A model generated the notes under the pieces. The model worked only from the letters and a program-made list of their open reading frames with translations, was not told the DNA's origin and did no database searches. Positions 27,786 through 37,503 of a stretch of 64,000 nucleotides of DNA are shown piece by piece. This DNA is from an uncultured Clostridia bacterium (GTDB taxonomy: Bacteria > Bacillota > Clostridia > UMGS1810): positions 1 through 64,000 of the forward strand of contig CAKSIN010000009.1 in NCBI GenBank assembly GCA_934463115.1. The letters run 5' to 3'. A program made the translations under genes and the position numbers. Each line of letters opens with the position of its first letter. The stretch's first letter is position 1.

Positions 27786-30700
27786 TTACAGATTAATTTC
27801 TTCTGTTGCAGTGTGAATAATCGGTGTAACGATTTCCACGTTCTGATATTTCGGAAGTCCTGTTCCGGCAGGAATAAGCTTACCGATAATAACATTCTCT
27901 TTAAGACCGATGAGCGGATCCTTCTTGCCCTTAATAGCCGCGTCGGTGAGAACTCTTGTTGTCTCCTGGAACGACGCTGCCGACAGGAACGAATCGGTCG
28001 CAAGTGCAGTTTTTGTAATACCGAGAAGAACAGGCGAGCACTGCGGCTGTTCTTTTCCTTCGGCTTCTGCCTTGGAGCGTACGTCTTCGAACTCTGCCCT
28101 GTCGATAAGTGAACCTATGAGCAGATCTGTCTCGCCGGGCTCCTCAACCTTAACCTTGCGAATCATCTGGCGAACGATAACCTCGATATGCTTATCGTTG
28201 ATATCGATACCCTGCAAGCGGTAAACCCTCTGTACTTCACGGATAAGATAATCTGTAACAGCCTTTATACCGTCGGCACCCATTACTCTCACGAGATCCT
28301 GCGGATAGATTGAACCCTCGGTAATCTCCTGTGCAAGCGCAATCTTATCGCCGTCCATAACCTTGAGTCGTGAGCCGTAGGGAATAAGGTAATTGTGAGT
28401 GATACCGTCTTCGGTTGTGATAACAGCTTCTCTCTTTTTCTTTGTTTCCTCAATACGGACAGTACCGGCTTCTTCGGCAATGATAGCGACACCCTTAGGA
28501 CGTCTTGCCTCAAACAATTCCTCGACTCTTGGCAAACCTTGTGTGATATCGTCACCCGCAACACCGCCGGCGTGGAATGTTCTCATTGTAAGCTGTGTAC
28601 CGGGCTCGCCGATAGACTGTGCGGCTATTATGCCGACAGCTTCGCCGGCATCCACCATTTCGCCCGACGAAAGGTTGGAACCGTAGCATTTTGCGCAAAT
28701 ACCGATTCTTGCTTTGCATGTAAGTATGCTGCGTATCTTGGCTTCGGTTATTCCTGCGGCAGCAACCTTGTTGGCAATTGCCTCATTCATCAGCTCGCCT
28801 GCAGCAACTATAACATCGCCTGTTTCGGGATCAACGATATCCTCGAGCGCACATCTTCCGATAAGGCGGTCTCTGAAGCTTTCGATTATCTCCTTACCGT
28901 CGGCAATTTCTCTTACAACAATACCCTCTGTATCACCGCAGTCATCCTCGCGAATGATTACATCCTGCGATACGTCAACTAGTCGGCGCGTCAGATAACC
29001 CGAGTCGGCAGTTCTGAGCGCGGTATCTGTCAGACCTTTACGCGCACCGTGGCTGGAAATGTAGTATTCCAAAACATTCAGTCCCTCACGGAAGTTAGCC
29101 TTTACCGGGATTTCGATTGCGCGTCCCGATGTATCTGCCATAAGTCCACGCATACCGCAAAGCTGCTTAATCTGGTCTCGGCTACCGCGGGCACCGGAAG
29201 TTGCCATCATGTATATCGGGTTGTACTGGTCAAGGTTGTCGATAAGGTCGTCGGAAATCTTGTCAACCGTCTTGTTCCATACTTCGATAACCTTTTTATA
29301 TCTTTCCTCGTCGGTCATAAATCCGCGCTTGTACATCTTGGTAATCTTGTCAACTTCGTTCTGAGCGTTGTCAAGAGATTCCTGTTTTGTTCCCGGAATA
29401 ATCATATCGAATACGCTGATAGTAAGCGCACCCTTTGTTGAATATTTGTAACCGAGCGATTTAATTGCGTCAAGAACGGTAACCGTGTCGGTTGTTCCGT
29501 GAGTTCTTATGCATCGGTCAAATATCTTTCCGAGGCCTTTTTTGTCGGCAATAAAGTCCATACCGACTTCGAGCGGAAGAGGTCCGACCTTGCTTCTGTC
29601 AACGAGACCTATATCCTGCGGAACATTCTCGTTGAATATAATCTTGCCGGCAGTTGCATCTATAATACCCTCAAATGTTTCGCCGTTAACAGTGCGCTTG
29701 TTTATCACTCTGATAGGTGCGTGAAGTCCGAGTGCACCGCTGTTGTATGCCATGATAACTTCATCATATCCCGTAAAGCATTTTGCCTCTCCGGGTTCGC
29801 CCTCAAAGCAGCCCTCTTCGGTGAATGTAGCCGGCTTTTTGCCCTCGGCCTCAAGCTCCATATTCATTCTGCGGAGCGACGGACCGGTGTGAATAGCCTT
29901 TTTGTTATTTTTATTAAATTCCTGATTGCTGAGGTAGCACACAATATCCCCGGCCTCAAATCCTGTGTCGCCCGGTTCGATTATGCGTACTTCCTTAGGT
30001 TTGTTGAGCGTAAGGTAATAACTACCGAGTACCATATCCTGTGTAGGAACGGTTACCGGTTTACCGTCCTGCGGTTTGAGCAGGTTATTTGCCGAAAGCA
30101 TGAGGAATCTTGCCTCTGCCTGTGCCTCCGGTGAGAGCGGCACGTGAACAGCCATCTGGTCACCGTCGAAGTCGGCATTGAACGCGGTACAAACAAGCGG
30201 ATGCAGCTTGAGTGCTCTGCCCTCCACAAGGATAGGCTCAAACGCCTGAATACCGAGTCTGTGCAGCGTGGGGGCACGGTTAAGGAGCACCGGATGCTCT
30301 TTTATAACATCCTCGAGTATATCCCAAACCTCGGGTTTAACCCTTTCAACCATGCGTTTTGCACTCTTTATATTGTGGCAGAAACCGCCGGAAACAAGTC
30401 TCTTCATAACAAAGGGCTTAAACAGCTCGAGAGCCATTTCTTTCGGCAGACCGCACTGATAAATCTTAAGCTCCGGTCCTACAACGATAACCGAACGTCC
30501 CGAATAGTCAACACGTTTACCGAGAAGGTTCTGACGGAAACGTCCCTGTTTACCCTTGAGCATGTCGGAAAGTGACTTAAGCGCACGGTTACCGGGGCCT
30601 GTAACAGGTCTGCCGCGTCTGCCGTTGTCGATAAGTGCATCCACTGCTTCCTGGAGCATTCTCTTTTCGTTGCGGACTATTATATCGGGCGCCTCAAGTT

Positions 30701-31532
30701 CGAGGAGCCTCTTTAATCTGTTGTTTCTGTTGATAACTCTTCTGTAGAGGTCGTTCAAATCGCTTGTGGCAAATCTGCCGCCGTCAAGCTGTACCATAGG
30801 TCTGATTTCCGGCGGAATAACCGGGATAACATCCATTATCATCCATTCCGGTCTGTTACCGGAGAGTCGGAACGACTCAACAACCTCAAGCCTTTTTGCG
30901 ATACGCAGTTTCTTTTGCCCCTGCGAATTTGAAAGCTCTTCCTTGAGCTCAGCAGACAGTGCCTCAAGGTCGATTTCGGTGAGAAGTTCTTTTATCGCTT
31001 CAGCACCAATCGACGCGCGAAAACCGTCTTTACCGTACTTTTCAACTGCGTCTCTGTATTCTTTTTCCGACAAAATCTGCTTTTTCGCAAGATCTGTTTT
31101 ACCCGGATCAATTACAATATATGACGCAAAATACAATACCTTTTCGAGCACTCTCGGGGTAACATCGAGAATGAGTCCCATGCGGCTCGGTATGCCCTTG
31201 AAATACCATATGTGCGACACGGGAGCGGCAAGCTCAATGTGTCCCATACGTTCACGGCGTACCTTGGAGCGTGTAACTTCAACTCCGCACTTGTCGCAGA
31301 CAATGCCTTTGTAGCGGATTCTCTTGTACTTTCCGCAGAAGCACTCCCAGTCCTTGGTAGGTCCGAAAATTCTTTCGCAGAACAATCCGTCGCGCTCCGG
31401 TTTGAGTGTTCTGTAGTTAATTGTTTCGGGTTTTTTTACTTCGCCGTGTGACCACTCTCTGATTTTTTCTGGAGAAGCCAATCCTATTTTAATGGCACTG
31501 AAGTTTGTTTCTTCATTCATAATTTCTGACAT
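27786..31532 (-). CDS. rpoC: DNA-directed RNA polymerase beta-prime subunit
   Basis: The 1248-residue product forms half of the RNA polymerase active centre. The metal-binding NADFDGDQM motif is at 452-460. The N-terminal zinc site is CFC (64-66) with CDKC (79-82), and a second cysteine set near the C-terminus (CKARIGICAKC) completes the other zinc site. The trigger-loop and bridge-helix region is intact. The ATG at 31532 follows GGAG by seven bases; a TTG two codons earlier overlaps that spacing. It lies 14 bases after rpoB, the usual bacterial order. No insertions like the large lineage-specific ones of other phyla are evident. Confidence 0.98.
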   Translation of the reverse strand: MSEIMNEETNFSAIKIGLASPEKIREWSHGEVKKPETINYRTLKPERDGLFCERIFGPTKDWECFCGKYKRIRYKGIVCDKCGVEVTRSKVRRERMGHIELAAPVSHIWYFKGIPSRMGLILDVTPRVLEKVLYFASYIVIDPGKTDLAKKQILSEKEYRDAVEKYGKDGFRASIGAEAIKELLTEIDLEALSAELKEELSNSQGQKKLRIAKRLEVVESFRLSGNRPEWMIMDVIPVIPPEIRPMVQLDGGRFATSDLNDLYRRVINRNNRLKRLLELEAPDIIVRNEKRMLQEAVDALIDNGRRGRPVTGPGNRALKSLSDMLKGKQGRFRQNLLGKRVDYSGRSVIVVGPELKIYQCGLPKEMALELFKPFVMKRLVSGGFCHNIKSAKRMVERVKPEVWDILEDVIKEHPVLLNRAPTLHRLGIQAFEPILVEGRALKLHPLVCTAFNADFDGDQMAVHVPLSPEAQAEARFLMLSANNLLKPQDGKPVTVPTQDMVLGSYYLTLNKPKEVRIIEPGDTGFEAGDIVCYLSNQEFNKNNKKAIHTGPSLRRMNMELEAEGKKPATFTEEGCFEGEPGEAKCFTGYDEVIMAYNSGALGLHAPIRVINKRTVNGETFEGIIDATAGKIIFNENVPQDIGLVDRSKVGPLPLEVGMDFIADKKGLGKIFDRCIRTHGTTDTVTVLDAIKSLGYKYSTKGALTISVFDMIIPGTKQESLDNAQNEVDKITKMYKRGFMTDEERYKKVIEVWNKTVDKISDDLIDNLDQYNPIYMMATSGARGSRDQIKQLCGMRGLMADTSGRAIEIPVKANFREGLNVLEYYISSHGARKGLTDTALRTADSGYLTRRLVDVSQDVIIREDDCGDTEGIVVREIADGKEIIESFRDRLIGRCALEDIVDPETGDVIVAAGELMNEAIANKVAAAGITEAKIRSILTCKARIGICAKCYGSNLSSGEMVDAGEAVGIIAAQSIGEPGTQLTMRTFHAGGVAGDDITQGLPRVEELFEARRPKGVAIIAEEAGTVRIEETKKKREAVITTEDGITHNYLIPYGSRLKVMDGDKIALAQEITEGSIYPQDLVRVMGADGIKAVTDYLIREVQRVYRLQGIDINDKHIEVIVRQMIRKVKVEEPGETDLLIGSLIDRAEFEDVRSKAEAEGKEQPQCSPVLLGITKTALATDSFLSAASFQETTRVLTDAAIKGKKDPLIGLKENVIIGKLIPAGTGLPKYQNVEIVTPIIHTATEEINL

Positions 31533-31546
31533 AAGCAATCTCCTTC

Positions 31547-34500
31547 CTATCGGTCACTGCCGAAATCGTCTATACCGCTGTCTATATCCGATATATCATC
31601 ATCAAAATCTATAGCTATATCTCCCGCTTCAAGTTCCGACGGATCGGGGCCTTCAAGATCATCCAGACTTGAATTGTCATCCGAGCTTCCGAAGCTCTTC
31701 ATAAAGTCGAACAAATCGTCCTCATCATCGGTTTCGGAATCCTTGTCATCAGGCTCATCGTCGGGATCAGCCATTTCGTAATAGTCGTCTCCGTTTTCGT
31801 AATTCATCTTGAATCCGTCGTCCTCAAGGGATTCGCGGAGAATAATCTCATTATCGTCATCATCAAGCACTTTGACATCAAGTCCGAGTGACTGCAGTTC
31901 TTTAATAAGAACCTTGAACGATTCCGGAACACCCGGCTTCGGTATATTCTCACCTTTAACAATACTCTCGTATGTCTTTACACGGCCGACAACATCGTCG
32001 GATTTAACGGTGAGTATTTCCTGCAACGTGTATGCGGCGCCGTATGCTTCGAGCGCCCAAACTTCCATTTCACCGAAACGCTGTCCGCCGAACTGAGCTT
32101 TACCGCCGAGCGGCTGCTGAGTAACGAGCGAATACGGTCCGGTACTTCTTGCATGAATTTTATCGTCAACAAGATGATGCAGTTTGAGGTAGTACATGTA
32201 TCCGACAGTAACGGGACCGTCAAACGGATCGCCTGTACGTCCGTCGTACAGAACGGTTTTACCGTCAACGTTCTTTCCTGCCATTTCAAGAGCTTTACAG
32301 ATATCCGCCTCGGTTGCACCGTCAAATACCGGTGTGGCTATCTTCCAGCCGAGAGCCTTTGCCGCATATCCGAGATGAACCTCAAGCACCTGTCCGATGT
32401 TCATTCGGGAAGGTACGCCCAGAGGGTTGAGCACTATCTGGAGCGGTGTACCGTCCGGCAGGAAAGGCATATCTTCTTCCGGAAGTATACGTGAGATAAC
32501 ACCCTTGTTACCGTGACGTCCCGCCATTTTATCTCCGACGGAAATCTTTCTCTTTTGTGCTATATAGCAGCGTACAAGCTGATTTACACCCGGTGAAAGC
32601 TCGTCGCCGTTTTCTCTTGTAAATATCTTGACATCAACGACAATTCCGGCTTCTCCGTGAGGAACGCGCAATGAAGTATCGCGGACATCTCTTGCCTTTT
32701 CGCCGAATATTGCGCGAAGAAGTCTTTCCTCTGCACTGAGTTCTGTTTCACCTTTCGGTGTAACCTTGCCGACAAGGATATCTCCGGCTCTGACTTCGGC
32801 ACCGATTCTGATGATACCCCTTTCGTCGATATCTTTGAGTGCGTCCTCACCCACATTGGAAATATCTCTTGTAATTTCCTCTGCGCCAAGTTTTGTATCG
32901 CGTGCTTCGCACTCATATTCTTCTATATGGATAGATGTGAACACATCTTCTTTAACAAGTCTTTCGTTAATAAGGATAGCATCCTCGTAGTTGTAACCTT
33001 CCCATGTCATAAATCCGATAAGAATGTTTTTACCGAGAGCTATTTCACCGTTTGATGTCGACGGTCCGTCGGCAATGATATCTCCGGCTTTAACCTCGTC
33101 GCCGTTATTTACAATCGGGCGCTGATTTATACACGTGCTCTGGTTGGAACGCAGGAACTTCGTGAGTCTGTATATGCGCAGATTGCCGTCGCTCTCGCGA
33201 ATCTGAATTTCGTCGGCTCCGACGCTTGTTACAACACCGTCTGCCTTGGCAAGTACGCAAACTCCCGAATCCTTTGCCGCTTTGTATTCCATTCCTGTGC
33301 CGACTATAGGTGATTCTGTCTTAAGGAGCGGAACAGCCTGACGCTGCATGTTCGAACCCATGAGTGCACGAACGGCGTCGTCGTTTTCAAGGAACGGAAT
33401 CATTGCCGTTGCCACCGACACAATCTGTCTCGGCGAAACGTCAACGTAGTCAACTTCCTTTGGATCTACCTCTATAAATTCATCACGGAACCGAACAATA
33501 ACCTTGGGATTTACGAATGTTCCGTCCGGATTAATTTTTTCACTGGCAGGAGCAACCTTGTAGTTATCTTCGATATCGGCTGTCATGTAGTCAACCTGAT
33601 CGGTAACCTTGAGGTTTTCCTTGTCGAATTTTCTGTACGGCGCTTCAATAAATCCGTACTCATTCACCTTTGCATAGGACGCAAGCGAGTTTATAAGACC
33701 GATGTTAGGACCTTCAGGTGTTTCTATCGGGCACATTCTTCCGTAGTGTGAATGGTGAACGTCTCGCACCTCAAATCCGGCTCTTTCTCTGCTGAGACCG
33801 CCGGGGCCAAGTGCCGAAAGACGTCTTTTGTGAGTAAGTTCGGCAAGCGGGTTTGTCTGATCCATAAACTGCGAAAGCTGTGATGAACCAAAGAACTCTT
33901 TTATTGCACTGACTACCGGTCTTGAGTTGATAAGTGCCTGTGGAGTTACCGAATCGAGATCCTGGTTTGTCATTCTTTCTCTTACAACTCTCTCGAGTCT
34001 GGAAAGACCGATTCTGAACTGATTCTGCAAAAGTTCGCCCACTGCACGCAGTCTTCTGTTGCCCAGGTGGTCAATATCATCGGTGCAGCCTATTCCGTAG
34101 GCAAGTCCGAGATGATAGTTAATCGATGCGAAAATATCGTCGTTTATTATATGCTTCGGAATAAGCTCGTCTATACGGTCTGAAATAGCTTTGCGGATAT
34201 CTTCCTCTGTTTCGTTAGAATCGAGAATATCGCGCAAAACGGCGAAACGAACCATTTCCGTTATTTCCATGTCGGATATATCAAAGTCCACAAAGTCGTG
34301 TATATCCACCATGCCGTTGGAAAATACAACAACGTTGCGTTCTTCCTCTTTGAGCACTACTCTGTTTACACCGGCTTTTTGTATGTGCATTGCAGTCTCG
34401 CCGTCCAGCTTGTCACCGGCATTTGCGATAATTTCTCCGGTGAGCGGATCTGCAACATTTTCCGCAAGAGTACGGTTCTTTATTCTTGACGCAATTGCAA

Positions 34501-35338
34501 GTTTTTTGTTAAACTTGAATCTGCCGACTTTTGCAATATCGTAACGCTTCGGATCATAGAGCATACCTTCGATAAGATTTGTTGCGCTCTCTACCGTGGG
34601 CGGTTCGCCCGGACGAAGCTTTTTGTATATCTCGATAAGGGCCTCATCGGCATTTGTCGTAAGGTCTTTTTCAAGTGTTACATCTATTGTGGGATCATAT
34701 CCGAACAGTTCAAGTATCTCCTGGTTTGTAGCAACACCGAGAGCACGGATAAAAGTTGTAACGGGGAGCTTACGTGTTCTGTCGATACGAACGGAGAAAA
34801 CGTCATTCGAATCGGTTTCGTATTCAAGCCAAGCACCGCGCGTCGGAATAACAGTGGCAAAATACAGTTCTTTACCGATTTTGTCATGCTGCATATCGAA
34901 GTAAATGCCGGGTGAACGCACAACCTGGCTTACGATAACACGCTCGGCACCGTTTATAATAAACGTACCCGAATCGGTCATGAGCGGAAATTCACCCATG
35001 AATATTTCCTGTTCCTTAACCTCGCCTGTCTCCTTGTTTATGAGCCTTACCTTAATCTTCAAGGGCTTTGAGTATGTAGCGTCTCGCGCCTTGCATTCCT
35101 CAATGGTGTACTTGGGCTTTTCGTCAAGATAATAATCGACAAGCTCCAGAATGAGATTTCCCGAATAATCGGTTATCGGAGAAAAATCATGCAAAACTTC
35201 CTTGAGTCCCTTTTCCACGAACCAATCGTAAGACTTTGTCTGAATTTCAATTAAGTTCGGCATTTCGAGGACTTCGTGAACCTTTGAGTAACTCATTCTT
35301 TCATTTTTGCCAAGCTCAATAGGATGTGGACGTTCCAT
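31547..35338 (-). CDS. rpoB: DNA-directed RNA polymerase beta subunit
   Basis: Catalytic core subunit of 1263 residues. The rifampicin pocket (SQLSQFMDQTNPLAELTHKRRLSALGP region) keeps the residues typical of drug-sensitive enzymes, including the Asp, His and Ser most often mutated. The C-terminal switch region (FGGQRFGEMEVWALEAYGA) is intact. After it comes a strikingly acidic tail of about 85 residues, rich in Asp, Glu and Ser. I use ATG at 35338, 11 bases after GAGG; a TTG one codon earlier and a GTG at 35350 are alternatives. Expression is driven from a consensus promoter 250 bases upstream with a structured leader between. Confidence 0.98.
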   Translation of the reverse strand: MERPHPIELGKNERMSYSKVHEVLEMPNLIEIQTKSYDWFVEKGLKEVLHDFSPITDYSGNLILELVDYYLDEKPKYTIEECKARDATYSKPLKIKVRLINKETGEVKEQEIFMGEFPLMTDSGTFIINGAERVIVSQVVRSPGIYFDMQHDKIGKELYFATVIPTRGAWLEYETDSNDVFSVRIDRTRKLPVTTFIRALGVATNQEILELFGYDPTIDVTLEKDLTTNADEALIEIYKKLRPGEPPTVESATNLIEGMLYDPKRYDIAKVGRFKFNKKLAIASRIKNRTLAENVADPLTGEIIANAGDKLDGETAMHIQKAGVNRVVLKEEERNVVVFSNGMVDIHDFVDFDISDMEITEMVRFAVLRDILDSNETEEDIRKAISDRIDELIPKHIINDDIFASINYHLGLAYGIGCTDDIDHLGNRRLRAVGELLQNQFRIGLSRLERVVRERMTNQDLDSVTPQALINSRPVVSAIKEFFGSSQLSQFMDQTNPLAELTHKRRLSALGPGGLSRERAGFEVRDVHHSHYGRMCPIETPEGPNIGLINSLASYAKVNEYGFIEAPYRKFDKENLKVTDQVDYMTADIEDNYKVAPASEKINPDGTFVNPKVIVRFRDEFIEVDPKEVDYVDVSPRQIVSVATAMIPFLENDDAVRALMGSNMQRQAVPLLKTESPIVGTGMEYKAAKDSGVCVLAKADGVVTSVGADEIQIRESDGNLRIYRLTKFLRSNQSTCINQRPIVNNGDEVKAGDIIADGPSTSNGEIALGKNILIGFMTWEGYNYEDAILINERLVKEDVFTSIHIEEYECEARDTKLGAEEITRDISNVGEDALKDIDERGIIRIGAEVRAGDILVGKVTPKGETELSAEERLLRAIFGEKARDVRDTSLRVPHGEAGIVVDVKIFTRENGDELSPGVNQLVRCYIAQKRKISVGDKMAGRHGNKGVISRILPEEDMPFLPDGTPLQIVLNPLGVPSRMNIGQVLEVHLGYAAKALGWKIATPVFDGATEADICKALEMAGKNVDGKTVLYDGRTGDPFDGPVTVGYMYYLKLHHLVDDKIHARSTGPYSLVTQQPLGGKAQFGGQRFGEMEVWALEAYGAAYTLQEILTVKSDDVVGRVKTYESIVKGENIPKPGVPESFKVLIKELQSLGLDVKVLDDDDNEIILRESLEDDGFKMNYENGDDYYEMADPDDEPDDKDSETDDEDDLFDFMKSFGSSDDNSSLDDLEGPDPSELEAGDIAIDFDDDISDIDSGIDDFGSDR

Positions 35339-35350
35339 CAAATTAATCAC

Positions 35351-35591
35351 CTCATATATTTTTTTGCAGCCATGTAAAACTCACCATTACAAAAAATCAA
35401 AAACCAAAAAGCGGTTTTAAGTTATTTCTCTGAAAATGGGTATATCTTCCCTACCCCGAAAAACGCACGGGCAAAGGAAGATGAATATATACATATCACA
35501 ATTTTTACCAATTTCTCGCACAATATACCTCGTAATAACAAAATATTGCACAAATTAAATTTTGCAGCAACACATACAACTGCAATTTATA
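35351..35591 (-). promoter_or_regulatory. Structured 5' leader of the rpoBC mRNA
   Basis: The roughly 245-base gap before rpoB holds no gene. On the transcript a long-range stem pairs ATATCTTCC (35442-35450) with GGAAGAT (35476-35482), enclosing CCCG/CGGG (35455-35458 with 35468-35471). Further downstream an AAAACC/GGTTTT hairpin is followed by T-rich sequence (about 35390-35420), resembling a weak attenuator. It may regulate rpoBC translation or read-through. Confidence 0.45.
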
Positions 35592-35620
35592 ATGATAACA
35601 CACGTTGTCCAATATGTCAA
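35592..35620 (-). promoter_or_regulatory. Promoter of rpoBC
   Basis: On the minus strand a perfect TTGACA (35620-35615), 17-bp spacer and TATCAT (35597-35592). Confidence 0.85.
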
Positions 35621-35657
35621 GCATTATTTGTAAATTTTTTGTTGTTTAACCTAAAAA

Positions 35658-36146
35658 TTAATCATCCGAATTTTTCTTTCCGCGGCACTCAGCGGCATGT
35701 GTATAGAACATATGCGCAATACCTATATCGTTTTCGTCAAAAACAGTTATTCTGTTCTCCACCAGTTTGGCGGCAGTCACTCCCATTCCGGGAATTTTTT
35801 TGCCGGAAAATGTACCGTCATAAACGAATCTGCATCCGCACGACGGACTTGACTGTTTGAGTATTGCAAACAGGACATCGTTTTCCTTTGCGATTTCAAG
35901 AGCTCTCTGCGCGCCTTTCTCAAATTCGGCGGTAACATCATCGCCCGCACTGTTTACGACACGTCCGCCGCATATTTCGCTGCAAAGCCGCGGCGTGGGC
36001 AGTCCGCCGAGCACCTCCGGGCACACGCTTACGAGTATTCCCCGGTTTTTCCATTTCAAAAAAAACGGATTTTTAAGGATATTGTTTTTTCCGTCATACC
36101 GCGTACATTCACCGTACAGGCACGCCGACACAAGAATCTTTTTCAT
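35658..36146 (-). CDS. DUF523 family protein
   Basis: A 162-residue cytoplasmic protein of the DUF523 (YbbK-like) family, with its typical N-terminal SACLYGECTRYDG, a CPEVLGGLPTPR block and the SSPSCG motif. Conserved cysteines (in ACLYGEC, VCPE, SSPSCGC) suggest metal or thiol chemistry. The function in this family is not settled. The start overlaps the stop of the EamA transporter gene by four bases, so the two are coupled. The stop lies just before the rpoBC promoter. Confidence 0.85.
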   Translation of the reverse strand: MKKILVSACLYGECTRYDGKNNILKNPFFLKWKNRGILVSVCPEVLGGLPTPRLCSEICGGRVVNSAGDDVTAEFEKGAQRALEIAKENDVLFAILKQSSPSCGCRFVYDGTFSGKKIPGMGVTAAKLVENRITVFDENDIGIAHMFYTHAAECRGKKNSDD

Positions 36147-37054
36147 ATTTTATCACCGCTTTTCTTTTCCGGAAGCTGTGCCAGAATTATCGCCGTCATC
36201 ATGAGTGCGCATCCAATGAAACCGCTGACCGACATTTTTTCGCCGAACGCAAGTCCGGCAAGCAGAGCAAACAGTGATTCCATGCTCATGAGTATTGAAG
36301 CAACCGTGGGATCGGTATCTTTTTGAGCCACAATCTGAAGAGTGTACGCCACTCCGCAGCTCATAACCCCGGCATAAAGCAGCGGAACGGCGCACGAAAA
36401 TATCTGCGCAAAATCCGGCTTGTCAAACAGGAGCATAAACACAATATTTATCATTCCCGACACAAAAAACTGAATAAAAGACAGTTTTACACCGTCAACA
36501 TGCGGAGACACCCTATCGACAACCAGTATGTGAACCGAAAACAAAACCGCACAAAGTATCAGAAGCATATCGCCGCGGTTAAGTCCGCCCGAAACCGTGC
36601 CGCCACCCATGCACAAAAGGTAAAGACCGCACGTGGCAACCGCCACGGCAACTATCAGCGAAGGGCGAATTTTTTTTCCCGTAAAAAATCCGATAATCGG
36701 AACAATAACTATGTACATGGCGGTAATAAACCCGCCCTTTCCCGCGTCTGTATACACAAGACCTGCTGTTTGAGTTGTGCTGGCGGCGCAAAGGCAAATA
36801 CCGCACACAATTCCGCCCGCCATGAGAGACTTTTTATCGGACTGCACCGTCTTTTCGGGGTGTAATTTTTCTTTTTTCTCCCTGAAAGCAATAACGGGCA
36901 AAAGCGCCAGGCATCCTAAAATCTGACGTATGCCGTTAAATGTGTTCGGACTTAGTGTGTCAACACCCTTTTTTTGGGCAACAAACGCTGTTCCCCATAT
37001 GAATGCCGTAAGCAGCAAAAGCAGATTGCTGCGCATACGTTTTGTCATAAGCAT
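36143..37054 (-). CDS. EamA/DMT-family membrane transporter
   Basis: A 303-residue protein with ten predicted membrane helices arranged as two EamA repeats (about 8-150 and 165-295). The opening FIWGTAFVAQKKG and the late ASILMSMESLFALLAGL are typical of drug/metabolite exporters. The substrate is unknown. ATG at 37054 follows GAGGGGG by eight bases; a second ATG two codons in is less well spaced. It is 13 bases after the small PF06541-like gene and overlaps DUF523. Confidence 0.85.
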   Translation of the reverse strand: MLMTKRMRSNLLLLLTAFIWGTAFVAQKKGVDTLSPNTFNGIRQILGCLALLPVIAFREKKEKLHPEKTVQSDKKSLMAGGIVCGICLCAASTTQTAGLVYTDAGKGGFITAMYIVIVPIIGFFTGKKIRPSLIVAVAVATCGLYLLCMGGGTVSGGLNRGDMLLILCAVLFSVHILVVDRVSPHVDGVKLSFIQFFVSGMINIVFMLLFDKPDFAQIFSCAVPLLYAGVMSCGVAYTLQIVAQKDTDPTVASILMSMESLFALLAGLAFGEKMSVSGFIGCALMMTAIILAQLPEKKSGDKI

Positions 37055-37067
37055 ATTTTAAGCCCCC

Positions 37068-37436
37068 TCAAAAATATTCGCTGATAGCCGTGCAAATCCA
37101 GGTAATCGGAAAACACAAAAAGTACCACAGCACGGAGTACAAAAGGCAAATCTGACCTTTGAAATTCAGCGGCAGCGATGAATAATCCCACACATTCCAC
37201 CCGAGCAGAATATTTACACCGAACCCGAAAACAAGCTCCGTTACCGTGATAACAGCCGCCCCGGCAAGGCAGCGAATCCACACGCTGACGCCGGGCACGG
37301 CGCAATTTATACAATATATAACAAGCATACAAACGCCGCCGGCAAGCGACATTGTCCAGTGCGTATAACCGCGCCAGAGCATCTCCAGCAGCGAATACCC
37401 CGCCGCACCGGTAAAAAAAGCCAATGTATAGTCCAT
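37068..37436 (-). CDS. Small membrane protein, PF06541-like (putative ABC-transporter type IV)
   Basis: A 122-residue hydrophobic protein with about four membrane segments. The block GWNVWDYSSLPLNFKGQICL, close to the C-terminus, is the signature of the PF06541 family, whose members are annotated as putative ABC-transporter membrane proteins without proven function. Start at 37436 is chosen because GTGGGG lies seven bases upstream. An overlapping 140-codon frame at 37045-37467 has no membrane pattern and is a shadow. It may be transcribed with the transporter genes upstream or the EamA gene downstream. Confidence 0.7.
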   Translation of the reverse strand: MDYTLAFFTGAAGYSLLEMLWRGYTHWTMSLAGGVCMLVIYCINCAVPGVSVWIRCLAGAAVITVTELVFGFGVNILLGWNVWDYSSLPLNFKGQICLLYSVLWYFLCFPITWICTAISEYF

Positions 37437-37503
37437 CGGATAACCCCACAATAACATTTATTTGCAATGTTATTATGCGCTATCCGAGGCGGATTATCAG
37501 AAA

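Noticed and set aside
37045..37467. A 140-codon frame overlapping the small membrane protein gene
   Set aside because: The same-strand frame at 37068-37436 shows the PF06541 signature and membrane helices; this one does not.
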